The notes: generated by a model from the sequence alone, not told the origin. DNA of 64,000 bases from Xanthostigma xanthostigma (GCA_963575645.1 OY754468.1:24700465-24764464); one strand, 5' to 3'; shown: positions 24,964-36,706, counted from the stretch's first letter. Numbers and translations: made by a program.

Positions 24964-26752
24964 CTTCCTTGATGTCGGAATGATAAGAAATGTCAAAAGT
25001 GACGTTTGCATCAGCTGTCAAAGTATTAAGTTCTAATAATTAGTTATTCAAATTGTTAACTTAGAAGGCGTTGCTTTTCATAAATATTTCAAATGGCATC
25101 CGTTTTTGAACAAATGCTATCTCCTTTGTTTTATTATTGTCATAAATAAAATTATCGACCAATTTTATTTTAAGACAGAACATACGCAATAATTAAATTA
25201 CCATGTTATACCGTGCAACAGAGAGAGATAACCGAAAGATGTTTGTTATCGGTTATATCAGATTGAATTTATTTCTATATAAATGTGTATAAGAAAAGTG
25301 ATTGGGCGAATTCTGTTGTACGAAATTTATGTAAAATTTTCTCCTCTTTCGTTTAAGACAGGTTTCGAACCGATCTGATTTAAATTGAGCGAGTTATAAG
25401 CGAAAAACTTCGTTTTTTCTAAATTGCTCCCCTCTGGAGCAAAAATTCAAAAATCGGGCGACGTTAGGATTTAAGTTACCCGGAGACAAATCGAACAAAA
25501 AAAAGTTTTTTAAAATCGGTTAAGTCGTTTGGGCTGTACGCTGGATACAAAAAGCGTGACTCACAGATTCACAGATTCACAGACAAAGCGAGTACATATA
25601 GGCGCTTTAGCTTACGCTATTCGCGCCTAAAAATGTCAGACTTTTCCAGGTTTTCTCGCCCTAAAAAATATACTTCCCTGGCTCGGAAGAATAATCCTCA
25701 ACGTTTCCATGTTGATTTTCCTGACCTGATTTTCCAAACCTTCAACCATCCTGTTATCATAAATTAACAAATTCTTTACATTATCCTATGCAATAACCAG
25801 CATTTTTTTCTCAAATTTTTAACAGTGCGTTCTAATAGAAAATATTTTATTTCGCTAGCTTACTCGGACTATTGAATTTTCTTTTAAACTGTTGTGTTAT
25901 TATTTTTCGTACCTATATTCTTTCGGCAGTTATTTTTGTGTGTAGCGTGATCTCTCGAAGGATTTTAACGAAATTTGGCACACAAATCACGAACGAAGTC
26001 TACTTAAAAAGAGCGACATCGTATTTATAGGAGTTGAAAAGAAAGTTGAAACACAACAACCCTGAAAAAATTATCGAGTGAGTTTCAATATCGAAATATT
26101 AACTTCTAGTCAACTTTAAAATGTGTCTAAAATTTTAACAAAATGAGCCAGACAGTGCCGAATTTATAACCACTAGTTTGCTGATAGTGAATTACGTATT
26201 ATAAACATTTAGATGTTGAGTTAGTTGTTGAGCGTCAATAACCCACAATAGAGCTAACGTAACATAAATATTGTTGGATTGATAAAATGCATGCCTAATA
26301 ATGAAGTAAGTAGTAAATGCACTATTTTATTTCCAGAATTTTCCATTGCGGCTTGAGTTATGCCGTATCATTTTTCTATTTATTTTATCTTTTATGGGAA
26401 ACTTGCCAGTTAATTTTTCTATGCTATATTTTGTGTTTCTTATGTTTTTAATGAAATTTCGAAACATTTTTCTTTTTGATAAAAATTTAAACTAGTTGCA
26501 ATTTTTTCGATATATATTATGTATTTACTAATTGAGGTCAATTTACGACATTTTTAAAGATACGGCTGAGAATTTTTTTATTACCTATTTTAATATTTGG
26601 CTATATCGACCTAGTTTTACCATCATATAAAATATTAATTTTTAAATACCAATAGGTACTTTAATTCTAGTGGGGGGTATTTTATATATGTTTAAGTTTT
26701 TTATATTATAACTATAGCATAAGTTCGTCATTTTTAGGGTAGTAAAATGTGT
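24964..26752. other. Non-genic stretch with a retroelement-like tail
   Basis: Around 25500-25640 there is AAAATCGGTTAAGTCGTTTG, then three copies of the short word TCACAGAT, then GGCGCTTTAGCTTACGC. This resembles the 3' tails of arthropod non-LTR elements. The rest is unassigned AT-rich DNA. Confidence 0.4.
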
Positions 26753-27209
26753 TTCAAAATCAGTGGCGTAGATAGGGGGGGGATCAGGGGGATATATCCC
26801 CCCCCATGAGTCCAGAAAACATATCATAAATTTATACGAAGATCTCTGTATCTAAGTATATTCATTCCTTTACGTTTTGCCATATGATGGCATTTGCAAT
26901 TATCTGCGAGTTGCAGGTTATAAAATTTTTTAATCATGAAAGTGTAATTATTATTGTGACGACTGTAAATTAGAATAGTTTCAAATTTTCGCGCCCATCA
27001 AATTCTCGTCGTTTCCTCCCCTCCGTGGTGCTGGCCGCAGGCGGTGAATGCGCTGATTGGTACGCGCAATAGGATTCCAGCCAATCCAGCCAGTTGATCC
27101 TTGGTCCGGCGAGATAGGCGACTTTTTAACGTGAGGTTATCACAATATTGTCTAATGCCAATAAACTCCCATTGTCTTTGTTTTATCCAGTATTAGAAAA
27201 TGATCAAAA

Positions 27210-27644
27210 ATGAAGAGGTTTTTAATAAATCTGAGCAGTGAAAAAAACGAAAAAAAACAAAAAACCGAAAACGAAAATGCAGAATCTTCGTTTGCAGAAA
27301 CAAACGCGAAAAAAGCTTGTGTTGATGTACACAAAAAAGACGTCGCAAATTTCGTTGACACTCAATTAAGTGACGCGGAAAGGCTAGATTTATTGACGAA
27401 TGTCTGGGTTCCACCGAAAAATTTTGCATTTCCGTTGCTGGAAAAGTTCGAAGCTCGAAAATTAAGGTTTCGTCGTGAATGGCTCGATGAATTCTCGTGG
27501 CTCGCATATTCTGAAGTGCACCATGGTGCATTTTGTGTACCGTGTGTAGCTTTTGCTAAAAGAGGTGGCAGAGGATCGCAACATTTAGGCTGTTTGGTGA
27601 AAACAAAGTTCGATAATTGGAAGAAAGCAAAAGAACTTCTTTAG
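27210..27644 (+). pseudogene. hAT transposase N-terminal part with TTF-type zinc finger (144 aa)
   Basis: A lysine/glutamate-rich leader (1-50) precedes FEARKLRFRREWLDEFSWLAYS and GAFCVPCVAFA, the DNA-binding TTF/BED-like zinc-finger region of ZMYM1-like hAT transposases. The frame ends at a stop right after FDNWKKAKELL, where family members continue into a long catalytic domain. It could be an isolated DNA-binding protein made from a deleted element, able to bind element termini, or simply a dead remnant. Confidence 0.8.
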
Positions 27645-27864
27645 ATAAAAACAATTCAAAGGAATACGATACAAAATGTAAGATTTTGCTTCATTTTCTA
27701 GTAGTTTTCATTTCCTAACGGTGAAGGAGTCGTGATTTAAAATAACAGTGACTTTGAACCACAGTATAATCACAGTATATTAAAGTTCTAAGTGACTCCT
27801 TTGACCCATTGGTTCCATTACGAAACTAAAATGTCATATTCTTGACGTTTCTTTGTCATTCTAG

Positions 27865-28095
27865 GACCGTTTGAATGGTTTGGCTGCACTAGCACTTCAT
27901 CATGACATCGGGATCACAACTGAGGAAGTTATTGATGAATTATCAAAAAAACCCGAAAACTCGATTTTGTTCTTTGATTTGTCGCCTCAACTTGAAAAAA
28001 ATCATTTTTCAAAGAATGTTAACATTTTTTTAGAAGCACCTATTTCTGTGCATGTGTGTATATTATATGTAATTGATAATTGTAAAACTAGGTAA
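27865..28095 (+). pseudogene. hAT transposase C-terminal (dimerisation) remnant
   Basis: It follows an AG acceptor-like site (TCATTCTAG). The frame reads DRLNGLAALALHHDIGITTE, which matches the C-terminal RLNGLALLSIHRDI motif of hAT dimerisation domains. It then runs into unrelated residues and a stop. About 220 bp of non-coding DNA separates it from the N-terminal part. The RNase-H-like catalytic core is missing. Confidence 0.75.
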
Positions 28096-28186
28096 ATAAA
28101 CACTCCAACAAAATTGATAACATAAAAATTTAAGTGAGTCATATCCCCCCCCATGGCAAAAACCTATCTACGCCACTGTTCAAAAT

Positions 28187-29784
28187 TAGCGATTTTCTCT
28201 CATCTTTAACGCTATTACCTACTCGCTGTCTATAAACATCACGGTTCTTATATTACGCAGATTTTTACTTTTAATTTCAATAAGAATTTTCATATTTTAT
28301 GCACCTTTACCACAAATTAATTAAATCTAATCTATATTTATATGGAGGTTTTTAATAGATATAAGCGTGTTAGTGAACTAAAAAGACATAAAAACAGAAA
28401 AGTAATGCTAATTATTATTTAAAATTATAATTACCTTATTTATCAGGAGATTCCGGGAAATCTTATATTAAAAAAAATGCTGAACTTAATAATAAAAAAA
28501 TCCTGAAAATTAATAATTCAAGCGATGGGGGTATCTTCATTTTTTTTTTTATAAAAATAATATAGATATAATTTTACGAGTTATTTTATTAAACCTTTTC
28601 TTTTTGTTATATAAAATTAAAAAGTTAAAATTTAAATATTTAATGTAAGTATATTATCTACATGTTTTAAAAATCCTGTTATTGTTTTGAATACAAATTA
28701 AGATAGAACGTACCGTAAAAAATTAATACTAAAATTATATTCTAAAAGTTGCGTGTTATATAAATAATTAAAGAATAGGCCTATTCCAATAATATAATCA
28801 AAGACGTTTACAAAAATTTATCAATAAATGAAAATCACTATCACTAAACCACTAACTCCTGTTCTTTAAATAAAAATTAATGATTATCAGTTCGTCTCTG
28901 GAAAAATTGGTATTAAGATATCTGCACCCCATTGTTCGTATATTTTTGACACTATTCTGACATCACTTAGCAGTAAACCGTCTTTTTCAAAAACGGGTCT
29001 ATCGCGCGCTCTTTCTCTCTATAGTGGGGTTACGACTTTAGAATAACCGTGCTAATTTGTGATGAATGGATTTTAATTGTAGAAATTGTTGAAATCTGAT
29101 GAATTGCGACTTAATTAACAGAACTGTGGCTCTGTGGTTTTCCGAGAACGTCTAGAGACTATTTGAGAGCCTATTAGATACTTCGTGAAGCCACAATCTC
29201 AATGCAACGTATTTTGAGATTTTGAACGTGAATTCGTCGAATTTCTGGAAAAACATTAAATATTTTCCACACAAACTAAACAGCAATGTAGAATTAAATA
29301 CTAAACAAAATTAAAACTAAGTATAAATAAATAAAACGCATTATTTTCTTTGCATAGTTTGGTTTGGTGACCTTGAAGCGGCCATGTTAAATTTGATGAC
29401 GTACACCGATAATTGCTCAGTGCTCAGCAATTCTTTTGTTTGTTTACGCCATATTGTGAAACATTTATGTGTACGAAAGAAATACGAAAAAGTATTTACT
29501 AACAACAAATTATAGTCACGAAGGAAATCGGAATCCTATTTTGCCGTTTTCTTTCCTTTCTTTTGCTTCGTGGAGTTTTTAATCAGTATATTCGAACGAA
29601 TATTAAGCGTATAAATCACAAATATGGCCTCTTAAGATAGGAATTGCGTCTTATAAGAAAATATCGCTAAACAATACCATGATAAACTTAATTAATGCAA
29701 AATATAAAAAGTCAAAAAACTAAAAGAAATAATAACAATAAATACCGATCTACACTTATCAAGTAAAAATACTTATCGAGTTGG
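28187..29784. other. AT-rich non-genic stretch
   Basis: No gene recognised. On the - strand this stretch lies downstream of the heat-shock-type promoter, but it contains no Hsp70-like coding sequence on either strand. Confidence 0.45.
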
Positions 29785-29976
29785 TTATCCGATGATATGC
29801 AGTGTCTGGACGGGCAGCGCCTTGGTCCGCGTCGGCGACACCCAGCGAATCAGCAGTGCCCCATGAATTCTCTTTTTCAAAATTAACTTGAATAACACAC
29901 ACAATTTTGAGTAGCTTGAACTATCTTCTTGAATCCAGTCCAGGTCCACGTCTTCCAAAGGTCGGCCCCAGCAGAA
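29785..29976 (-). other. Predicted leader downstream of the heat-shock-type promoter
   Basis: The segment is unusually GC-rich at 29790-29850. A 69-codon frame starts at 29994, upstream of the predicted transcription start, and contains no recognised domain. It may be a leader of a lost or distant gene, a non-coding heat-inducible RNA, or a captured promoter fragment. Nothing in the sequence decides between these. Confidence 0.3.
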
Positions 29977-30092
29977 TGACGCATCGGACGCCAACGGGCG
30001 TCCTTATATAGTCTCCGACTTCTAGAACATTCTCTGACTAATCGATTTGATGCATGGAAACAGCAACGAGAGTCTAGAATCTGTGAACGTTC
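29974..30092 (-). promoter_or_regulatory. Heat-shock-type core promoter (HSE + TATA + Inr) on the - strand
   Basis: Read on the - strand: a first HSE-like cluster with GAACGTTC (30085-30092) and TCTAGA (30073-30078); a complete three-unit element GAAnnTTCnnGAA (30032-30020); TATATAAG (30010-30003); and an initiator TCATTC whose A is 29977, 33 bases from the TATA start. This order and spacing match insect hsp promoters. The predicted transcript begins ATTCTGCTGG and has an A-rich leader, but its first ATG (near 29869) opens a frame of only four codons. No chaperone gene follows. Confidence 0.6.
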
Positions 30093-30099
30093 GCAATGA

Positions 30100-31429
30100 G
30101 AGAAAACAAACATCTGACAGTGTGCTGTGTTACTATGTGTGTCTTTGTCAGACGCATTTCATTTCGACGTCGACAGACGCTATGTGCTTGTGCGTCCGTG
30201 TAAGTTGTAGACCAATGATACTGTGATACCGTAGCCTACATAGCCGCGCTGTTATATGACAAAAATAACATGTCCGACTGGGTGGGATACATAAAATGGA
30301 AGGGAGACACAATTCAGTATGCGTTCGATTTTACCGTAAAATGTAATAGGTGGGAACACCTAAAAACGTATATTTATATAGAAATAAAAATGTGTCCGTT
30401 CGATATTTTTAATAATTATATATTGTATAAAAATTCGTTGTTCCATAATGAATCATTTTTCTGTCTAAACGATAAGATAGTTCAACAAGCTTTAGTTCGA
30501 TAATTCCACACTCACGTGGCTGTCGATGACGTTTTTTTTACGTCAATCTATATAATAATGATTAACAGTTAACTTAAAATGTTTAAATAAGCGACAGCAA
30601 CTTTTAAAAAAATGCTAATAAAATTTCTAAACATTTTTAAAGTAAAGTGACCTTGTTATCTAATAATATTTTTAGTTAGGTTTTATAATAGGAATGGTAT
30701 TTTTTTTGTGAAAAACTGTATAGGCATTAGTGTTAATTATTGTTATATTTTCAAATAATAAATAAGTTGTGGGTTTTGAATATTCAGCTTCCATATAACA
30801 GGTAAAAAATCTTTCATGTAACTTCAGTTTCTAATATAAGCATGTTTGCTGGTAACGGTATTGTGTTAGGGCGTGTTAAACTTTACATCATAGATATATT
30901 GTGTATATGTGTTTATGTACTGCCTGTTCCTATATACCTACCTATATTTTATATAGGACTGGGATAGGGCTGGCTTATTGGGAGTAACTCAGGATTTGTA
31001 TCTACATAAGATTGCTAAAAAAGAAATTAAAAGAGAAAATCCTATTTACCCAAATTAACAGTGTCATGTGTATATTAAATGTAGTGTGAGTAGTTAGAAA
31101 ACAGCTGATTTGTATCATTTTATTAAATGTTTTGCAGACGTCCTACTCAAAAGTCAAAGTTAATATCAGTTGTATTTGCTGAGCATTCGTACTACATCTA
31201 ATTGGAAATTACACAGTTTCTTTATTGGGTGCATGATTTTCAAGTATATTTTCCCTGCAATTATTATATTTAAATTCTCAAAATTGTCCTTGCACAACAT
31301 TTCGGTCGGCCAAACTTATTCACAAATGATGTAAAGGTTTATTCATAAGAGAAAAACAGATGCAAAATATTTTAATAATTATTTTATTATAGCGTTTTCG
31401 ACTCACTAGGCCGGTAAAAAAATATGATA
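30100..31429. other. Non-genic stretch
   Basis: A 77-codon frame at 30270-30503 (+) begins MSDWVGYIKWKGDTIQYAFD. It has no family that I recognise and no visible splice partners. It might be an exon of an unknown gene, but the evidence is weak. Confidence 0.3.
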
Positions 31430-31590
31430 CACAATCTGTCAAAACTGCACCTTCATGTAACTTGTTAAAAAACTGTTTTACATCGGTTTTTTGCTTGTAT
31501 CGTGTCAAAATTCAGTATTGCAACCATGGAAAAGTTCTTCTAATTTTCGAATTAGTTAAAACTGAGTTCGTCGTTTTACTGCCCTATCAC
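31430..31590. repeat. Dispersed repeat copy 1 (pair with 39570-39775)
   Basis: Begins ATACACAATCTGTCAAAA and ends near TTCTTCTAATTTTCGAATTA, then AAACTGAGTTCGTCGTTTTA. The same words occur in the same order and strand at about 39570-39775, with a ~35-bp length difference. Likely an old transposon family without definable ends. Confidence 0.65.
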
Positions 31591-31728
31591 GACGGTGCAG
31601 TCATCTTCGGATGCTTGAAAACTTTTTAGTTATAATCATGCATTTCAACATGTTCAGGTAGGTACTTTCTTTATAAGCTGCCAACTGCTTTTCTTTTATG
31701 CATAAGCCTTTACATTGAACGTTCATCC

Positions 31729-32122
31729 AAAGGACCCCGCACGGAACATAATATAGGAATCGGCCCTCGGTTAAAATCTTCCATACTCGGGGATATTATC
31801 CAAAAATCGACGCTGATCAAAAGTCTCCATGGGCACGATGTCCGGAAATGCGATCCCGGGGAGTTACTTTTATTGCAATCAAAATAGGGAAAATGAGCAA
31901 ATGCACCCGTCTCCTTGTGATATTCTATTATAGACATATCTACATCACATAGATATATCATATACAGTATTTTGATTGCAGTAAAAGTAACTCCCCGGGA
32001 TCGCATTTCCGGACTTCGTGCCCATGGAGACTTTTGATCAGCGTCGATTTTTGGATAATATCCCCGAGTATGGAAGATTTTAACCGAGGGCCGATTCCCA
32101 TATGTTCCGTGCGGGGTCCTTT
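31729..32122. mobile_element. Long-hairpin MITE with ~155-bp arms
   Basis: The left arm starts AAAGGACCCCGCACGGAAC and the right arm is its reverse complement over about 155 bp, with only a few mismatches (for example CACGATG against CACGAAG) and a small indel. An ~80-bp loop separates the arms. No clear target duplication is seen. A 148-codon frame on the - strand spans the hairpin and is a by-product of it. A transcript through this locus would fold into long double-stranded RNA. Confidence 0.9.
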
Positions 32123-33778
32123 CTTTATACGGAAAATTATACTGTAATTCCCACACTTTTATTCGACCGATTCAAAGTCACTTACTGCAGCGAGTCTTGC
32201 GTGGACTCTGGCAGGCAATTTTTGTCGGCCAACTTTTTGTGAACATGAACTAAATATTTAGTTAATTAATAAATAAAATATCGACCAATTTGAATTTAGT
32301 TAATTAGTTAGGTCTGGACTACTGACTGTCGACCGATCCACTCTAAATACAAATGTTAGGGGTCAAAATATAGACATAAATTAATTTTTTCGTTATATGT
32401 ACAATAATTATTGTTGTCATTTTAAACTGTGATATAACTGAAAAGTCAATGTTTTGCGGATGTGATTTAACGGTTAATAATTATCTAAATGCTGCGAATG
32501 TCCAATGTGTTTAACATTCGCATTGTCAAGCAGATGCTATTAAGAATGAGTAGGTATATTAACACAATATTAAATATTATTAAAATGATACCGCGTGGCT
32601 AATAGTTAAAATCGTGGACAAAAAAAAAGTTATTAAAAAGTACCATTAATATGTTTTTTTCTAAATGAATTAAACATTTTTTATTTGTTTTCTTGGATAA
32701 CTTTTTACAAAAAAACATAATTGATAATGTGCAAATAATAACAATACTTGTAAGTTTATAATTAACTTACTAAGATTTTAGCAAACATGTCGAATCTAAA
32801 TAATTATATAGGTATTTAAAAACATTCTTCATAATATAAATAAACAGATTATTGGCGTACCAAAATACTTTATAAATAAAAGCCCCAGGTGATAACCTTG
32901 AAATTATCAATTCGTTTTTATAAAAAAGCAAAACAAAACAAGAAGATCATATTGTAATATTCCTACCTACCTATGACGGATTATGAGTTGTATTTTGACT
33001 GTTTATTGAATAAAAATCTTGTGAGTAAGATTCTAGTATTTGTACATCTATGCATATAAATAAGATTTTCAAAATGTTTGGGTTATTTCCATGATAATAT
33101 AAATGATATTTTTTAGCAATTTAGGCTTCAGAATAACCGACCGTGTAACGATATTATTTATATTGTGGTGTTATGTTTCCATTATTCCTTTATTACCTAC
33201 AACCCGGACCACTTAGTTCCAGTTCTAATCCGAAAACTGGTAAATGTATCAATTTATCGTTAAAAAAATTGTAAAATGAAAATATGAATTGGTAAAATAG
33301 GGTATTTGACACTACAAAAAATAAATGATTAAATTATGTGAATACGATAATAATTTGACGACTAAGAAATCAGAAATTATCGGTTTGTATTCACAAAAAC
33401 ACGGGATTGTTTTATTATTTCAATTTTGAATTTGCCATTTTTTGACATGTTAAAGAACCTAGCTCGTCATATTTTGAAGTGTGATATCAAAGTAAACACA
33501 CGTGCAAAGTAAACACTAAGCGAGCCTCGTAATCGATACCGAGCCTTATTTGCAGTCGTTTGTATACTACAAGAGTGACGTCACAGTGAGTAAACATGGT
33601 GACTCGTGTTTTCGCGCCAAATTACATATTTAAAATTTTAAGTGCCATTTTATCCTATAAAACGATTACATTTAAGCGAGATATAAATGGCTGTGAACTA
33701 GTGCTACTATATGAACAATTTAAAACAATTTAAAAATAAGAGTTATAGCCTATTGCCGTGCATAAGAGTAAACGTATT
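32123..33778. other. AT-rich non-genic stretch
   Basis: No gene or bounded element recognised. Confidence 0.45.
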
Positions 33779-33912
33779 AAGTTTCTTCCAAACAGCCAGC
33801 AAACGGTTGCGAAACCGTCACCCGCATGCGCAGTAGTTAAACTCTTCATTTTAACTACTACGCATGCGGGTGACGGTTTCGTTACCGTTTGCTAGCTGCT
33901 TGGAACAAACTT
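33779..33912. mobile_element. Palindromic MITE, copy 1 (TA-flanked)
   Basis: Both arms (~60 bp) read AGTTTSTTCCAA, AGCAAACGGTNRCGAAACCG, TCACCCGCATGCG and TAGTTAAA toward a 4-5-base centre. TA dinucleotides flank both ends, as in Tc1/mariner-type MITEs. A second, more diverged copy is at 43649-43800. The arms contain CCCGCATGCGCA, close to an NRF-1 site. Confidence 0.8.
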
Positions 33913-34132
33913 ATTATAAATCTTCGAAATACAGTCTTCTGTATAGGCATAATTTTGAGGTTAAAGTTGACACGGCATGATTTTTATTCAGAATAAATAC
34001 ACTCGAAAAATGTATGCCTATATTAGTAGATCATTTTTCTGATAAAAATGTAAAAATTCCATTGCCTAAAAGTTGTAGTAATCGTACTTTTCATGGATCA
34101 CACTTCATCATAAAATAATTCTAGTTATAATA

Positions 34133-34324
34133 TTAGGATGATGCATAATTATTGCGGCTTTCAACGATAAAAATTATTGCGGCTTTTTTCGCGCCTTTTT
34201 TTCGTTGGAAAATTGGTGTCTTGTGTGCTTTTTTAAAATAATTTTCTCTATTTGTTGCAATTGATAAAAATGCGCGTTGAAAATTTTGTTGAAAAGCCGC
34301 AATAATTATTATACATCAACCTAA
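34133..34324. mobile_element. MITE with ~35-bp terminal inverted repeats (192 bp)
   Basis: The left end reads TTAGGATGATGCATAATTAT and the right end is the reverse complement of TTAGGTTGATGTATAATAAT; both continue with ATTGCGGCTTT. The AT-rich interior encodes nothing. The ends could include a TTA-type duplication, pointing to PIF/Harbinger, but this is not decisive. Confidence 0.7.
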
Positions 34325-35179
34325 ACACGTTTATTAGGCAACAACAATCATTGGCACGATACGATGCATTATTTTGACGGTATCTTGAAAAAAATAAATA
34401 AAATAACAGCAAACACCAGTTGATCCTATATCATAGGTCAATAATGAATGAAGTATCAACCTTGAATCTGTTGTGTAGACACTGCGGTTTTTGTTACTGG
34501 TTGGGGTTAAAACTTGCACCCTTACAAGAAATGTCATAAATATAGTCCGCAGTTGGCAGTGCCCTACTTACAAAGCTATGCGGTGAATCGAACGTGGAAC
34601 ACATTGCGCTCCTTGTACGTCTTTCAAATAGCCATGAATAATAATTAAAAAAAAACCGAAGAAATGCTAGACAAGAATCACATGTGTGTTGAAGATTCGC
34701 ACATCTCAACGTTTCATATTATGGCTTAGAAATTGGGAATTCTAGAGTCTAGAGGAGTTGGATATTGAAGCTACACTGAAAAAATGGTTTATTTTGCTAA
34801 TTTTTTTAACCTTAATTGGTTCCTCTCAAATTTATTTTAAATAGGAAAACCCTCAATTTGTTCAACCTATTAGATATTTCAGAAATCATTCATTTTATCC
34901 TGGTACTTTATTATATAAAAAACTCAAAATAAGGTCAACCGTCCTTCAGAATACTCCAGGAAAATATAAGATAAAAACGACGGTTTAACGATTCAAAAGT
35001 CCTGTGAAGATTTGAAAATATTCCTTGAGACGGACGTTTTAACATACCGTCGTTGGTTCTGTAATACCTCTTATGTGCAAAAAGTAAAATTTGCAGGAAA
35101 GGCCAAAAGTGGTTATTTCAGCAATTGGTGGTAAGAACTAGCAATTTCAGAGGTATATAATATATATTACTAATTCATA

Positions 35180-35440
35180 TCTTTGATTAACGTCTGAATA
35201 GACCTCTTCAAATAAATAAAATTGTCAACCAATTTTTTTCAGACCATATATTGACAAAAATTTTATAAAATTATAAATCATAATAATAAAGGATGACGTT
35301 TCGATCCGGATTTGGATCTTCTTCAGAAAAATCTATTATTTATATTTTTTAGATTTTGTTATTTTGATTTATATTTTTATATAAGTTTTGTCAAGATATG
35401 GTCTGAAAAAAATTAGTTGACAATTTTATTTATTTGAAGA
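35180..35440. mobile_element. Short retroelement-like insertion with inverted arms and 14-bp target duplication
   Basis: The 14-bp ATTACTAATTCATA occurs at 35166-35179 and again at 35441-35454, as expected for target-primed insertion. Within, ~75-bp inverted arms (outer end TCTTCAAATAAATAAAATTG, inner part CAGACCATATNTTGACAAAA) flank a centre that holds a hammerhead-like motif. Inverted terminal arms plus a hammerhead resemble Penelope-like element terminal structures. No reverse transcriptase is present. Confidence 0.6.
35295..35326 (-). ncRNA. Hammerhead-ribozyme-like motif
   Basis: On the - strand: CTGAAGA, one unpaired base, a 5-bp hairpin GATCC-AAATCC-GGATC, then GAAACGTC. CUGAAGA fits the hammerhead core CUGANGA, and ACGU is a self-complementary stem III suited to dimeric action with cleavage after GUC. 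The architecture is the same as the motif at 10083. Activity is inference. Confidence 0.4.
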
Positions 35441-35721
35441 ATTACTAATTCATACTTATTTTCACTATACTTACATGTTTAATTAAGACGAAGTATTTTC
35501 TTAAAAAAATATTTAACGTTAATTTCGGATTTATTGGCACATGGGAGGAATTATTTGATACAACTTTTCACATAAGAGTTACTTCCCCTTGTTGGTTACT
35601 GTAAAATTAATTTGGAGTTATTACTAGTGTATAGAGCTCCGTTTCCTGAATCTTTTCATTTGAAAAACGTGAAATCTGCCAATTATGCACATAAGAGCTA
35701 TTACAGAACCAACGACGATAC

Positions 35722-36690
35722 ATTTTATTTATGTAGTTGATACGTAAGAAAACAATTCAAGAAATTACCAGAGATTATCCACCGATAAAAATAATAATTG
35801 TGATTCCTTATTTATCTGCCCCAGTGTCAACTCACATAAAGGAAATATGACGGTGGGTTCTCCGTCTATGTATAAGTGTTTCCTTATGGATTATACAACC
35901 TCCGAAAATGTCCAATTTTTCATTCAAAAGACAAAACAAAGAAATGCGTGGACAGTGGACACACTATGTAATCACTATAAGCGATTACGAAGAAGTGAAG
36001 TAAAACATTGTGAAGTTTTTTTTCTACACTCCTACAGGCTGCAATTGCAGCATACTTATCTTAATTGTTCACTTAATAATTCTTACATTGTCAGAAAAGG
36101 AATTGTGTGGTCAGTGTAGAAAATGACATTAATGAAACTAATAAGAAAAGTTCACCGACTATGCAACAATAATACCAAAATTTCTTTGTGTATTAATTGT
36201 TTTAGAATGCTCTTCAATCAATCCGATATAAATCGTGATTAATTAATTATTGAACCTACTGTTTGTAACCTTACTTTCGATTTTTAGTGAACCGCATCCA
36301 CTTTTTTCATGTCAATGTCGTGGCCTAGAACGTCTTATCTGCAGTTGGCGTAACCCGGTCTTCCGCCTAGAATTTATTAATCAAAGCTTTTCCTGTTTTA
36401 TAATTTTTAGGATGCCAAAATGCAGGATTTAGGTACCTGAACCGAGTACTGAATACCAATGAATATTTACAATTTACTATTTTTACCACCGGTTCTCAGT
36501 TTCGAGCCTGGAAACTACATAGTTTCTAAAAGAGTAGCGCTGTAATTAATTATTGATAGCAGTTAGACAGTAGACTTCCGTATCTACAAGTATCTATAAG
36601 GAAGAAAACGCGGACATAACTACATAGGACGTAGACTATTTAATTACTAGGTATATGAAAAAAATTCCAGCCAATTGGCAAAATATTTCC
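35722..36690. other. Non-genic stretch
   Basis: A 90-codon frame at 35847-36119 (+) contains KTKQRNAWTVDTLCNHYKRL but no domain that I recognise. Nothing else is evident. Confidence 0.35.
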
Positions 36691-36706
36691 GAAACTATGA
36701 AGTATA

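Larger units (their letters stand above)
26761..28178 (+). mobile_element. hAT element (1418 bp) with internally deleted ZMYM/TTF-type transposase
   Basis: Terminal inverted repeats are CAGTGGCGTAGATAGG at the left and CCTATCTACGCCACTG (with one extra base pattern) at the right. A perfect 8-bp target duplication TTCAAAAT lies at 26753-26760 and 28179-28186. C-runs (CCCCCCC) next to both ends belong to the repeat. Inside are the N- and C-terminal parts of a hAT transposase but not the catalytic core, so the element is non-autonomous. The intact duplication and near-identical termini suggest a fairly recent insertion. Confidence 0.95.
35048..35717. mobile_element. TIR element (670 bp) with nested retroelement-like insertion
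   Basis: The left end CGTCGTTGGTTCTGTAATA is matched by its exact reverse complement at the right end (35699-35717). Inverted similarity continues with CTCTTATGTGCA. A 4-bp ATAC is found at 35044-35047 and again at 35718-35721, fitting a target duplication. The interior includes the 35180-35440 insertion. The superfamily is not recognised. Confidence 0.7.

Noticed and set aside
27193-27531. 112-codon - strand frame
   Set aside because: It is the antisense of the hAT zinc-finger coding region.
30270-30503. 77-codon gene beginning MSDWVGYIKW
   Set aside because: No recognisable family, no splice partners and no conserved context; kept only as a remark.
31710-32156. 148-codon - strand frame
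   Set aside because: It spans a long inverted repeat, so both halves encode complementary sequence; no domain.
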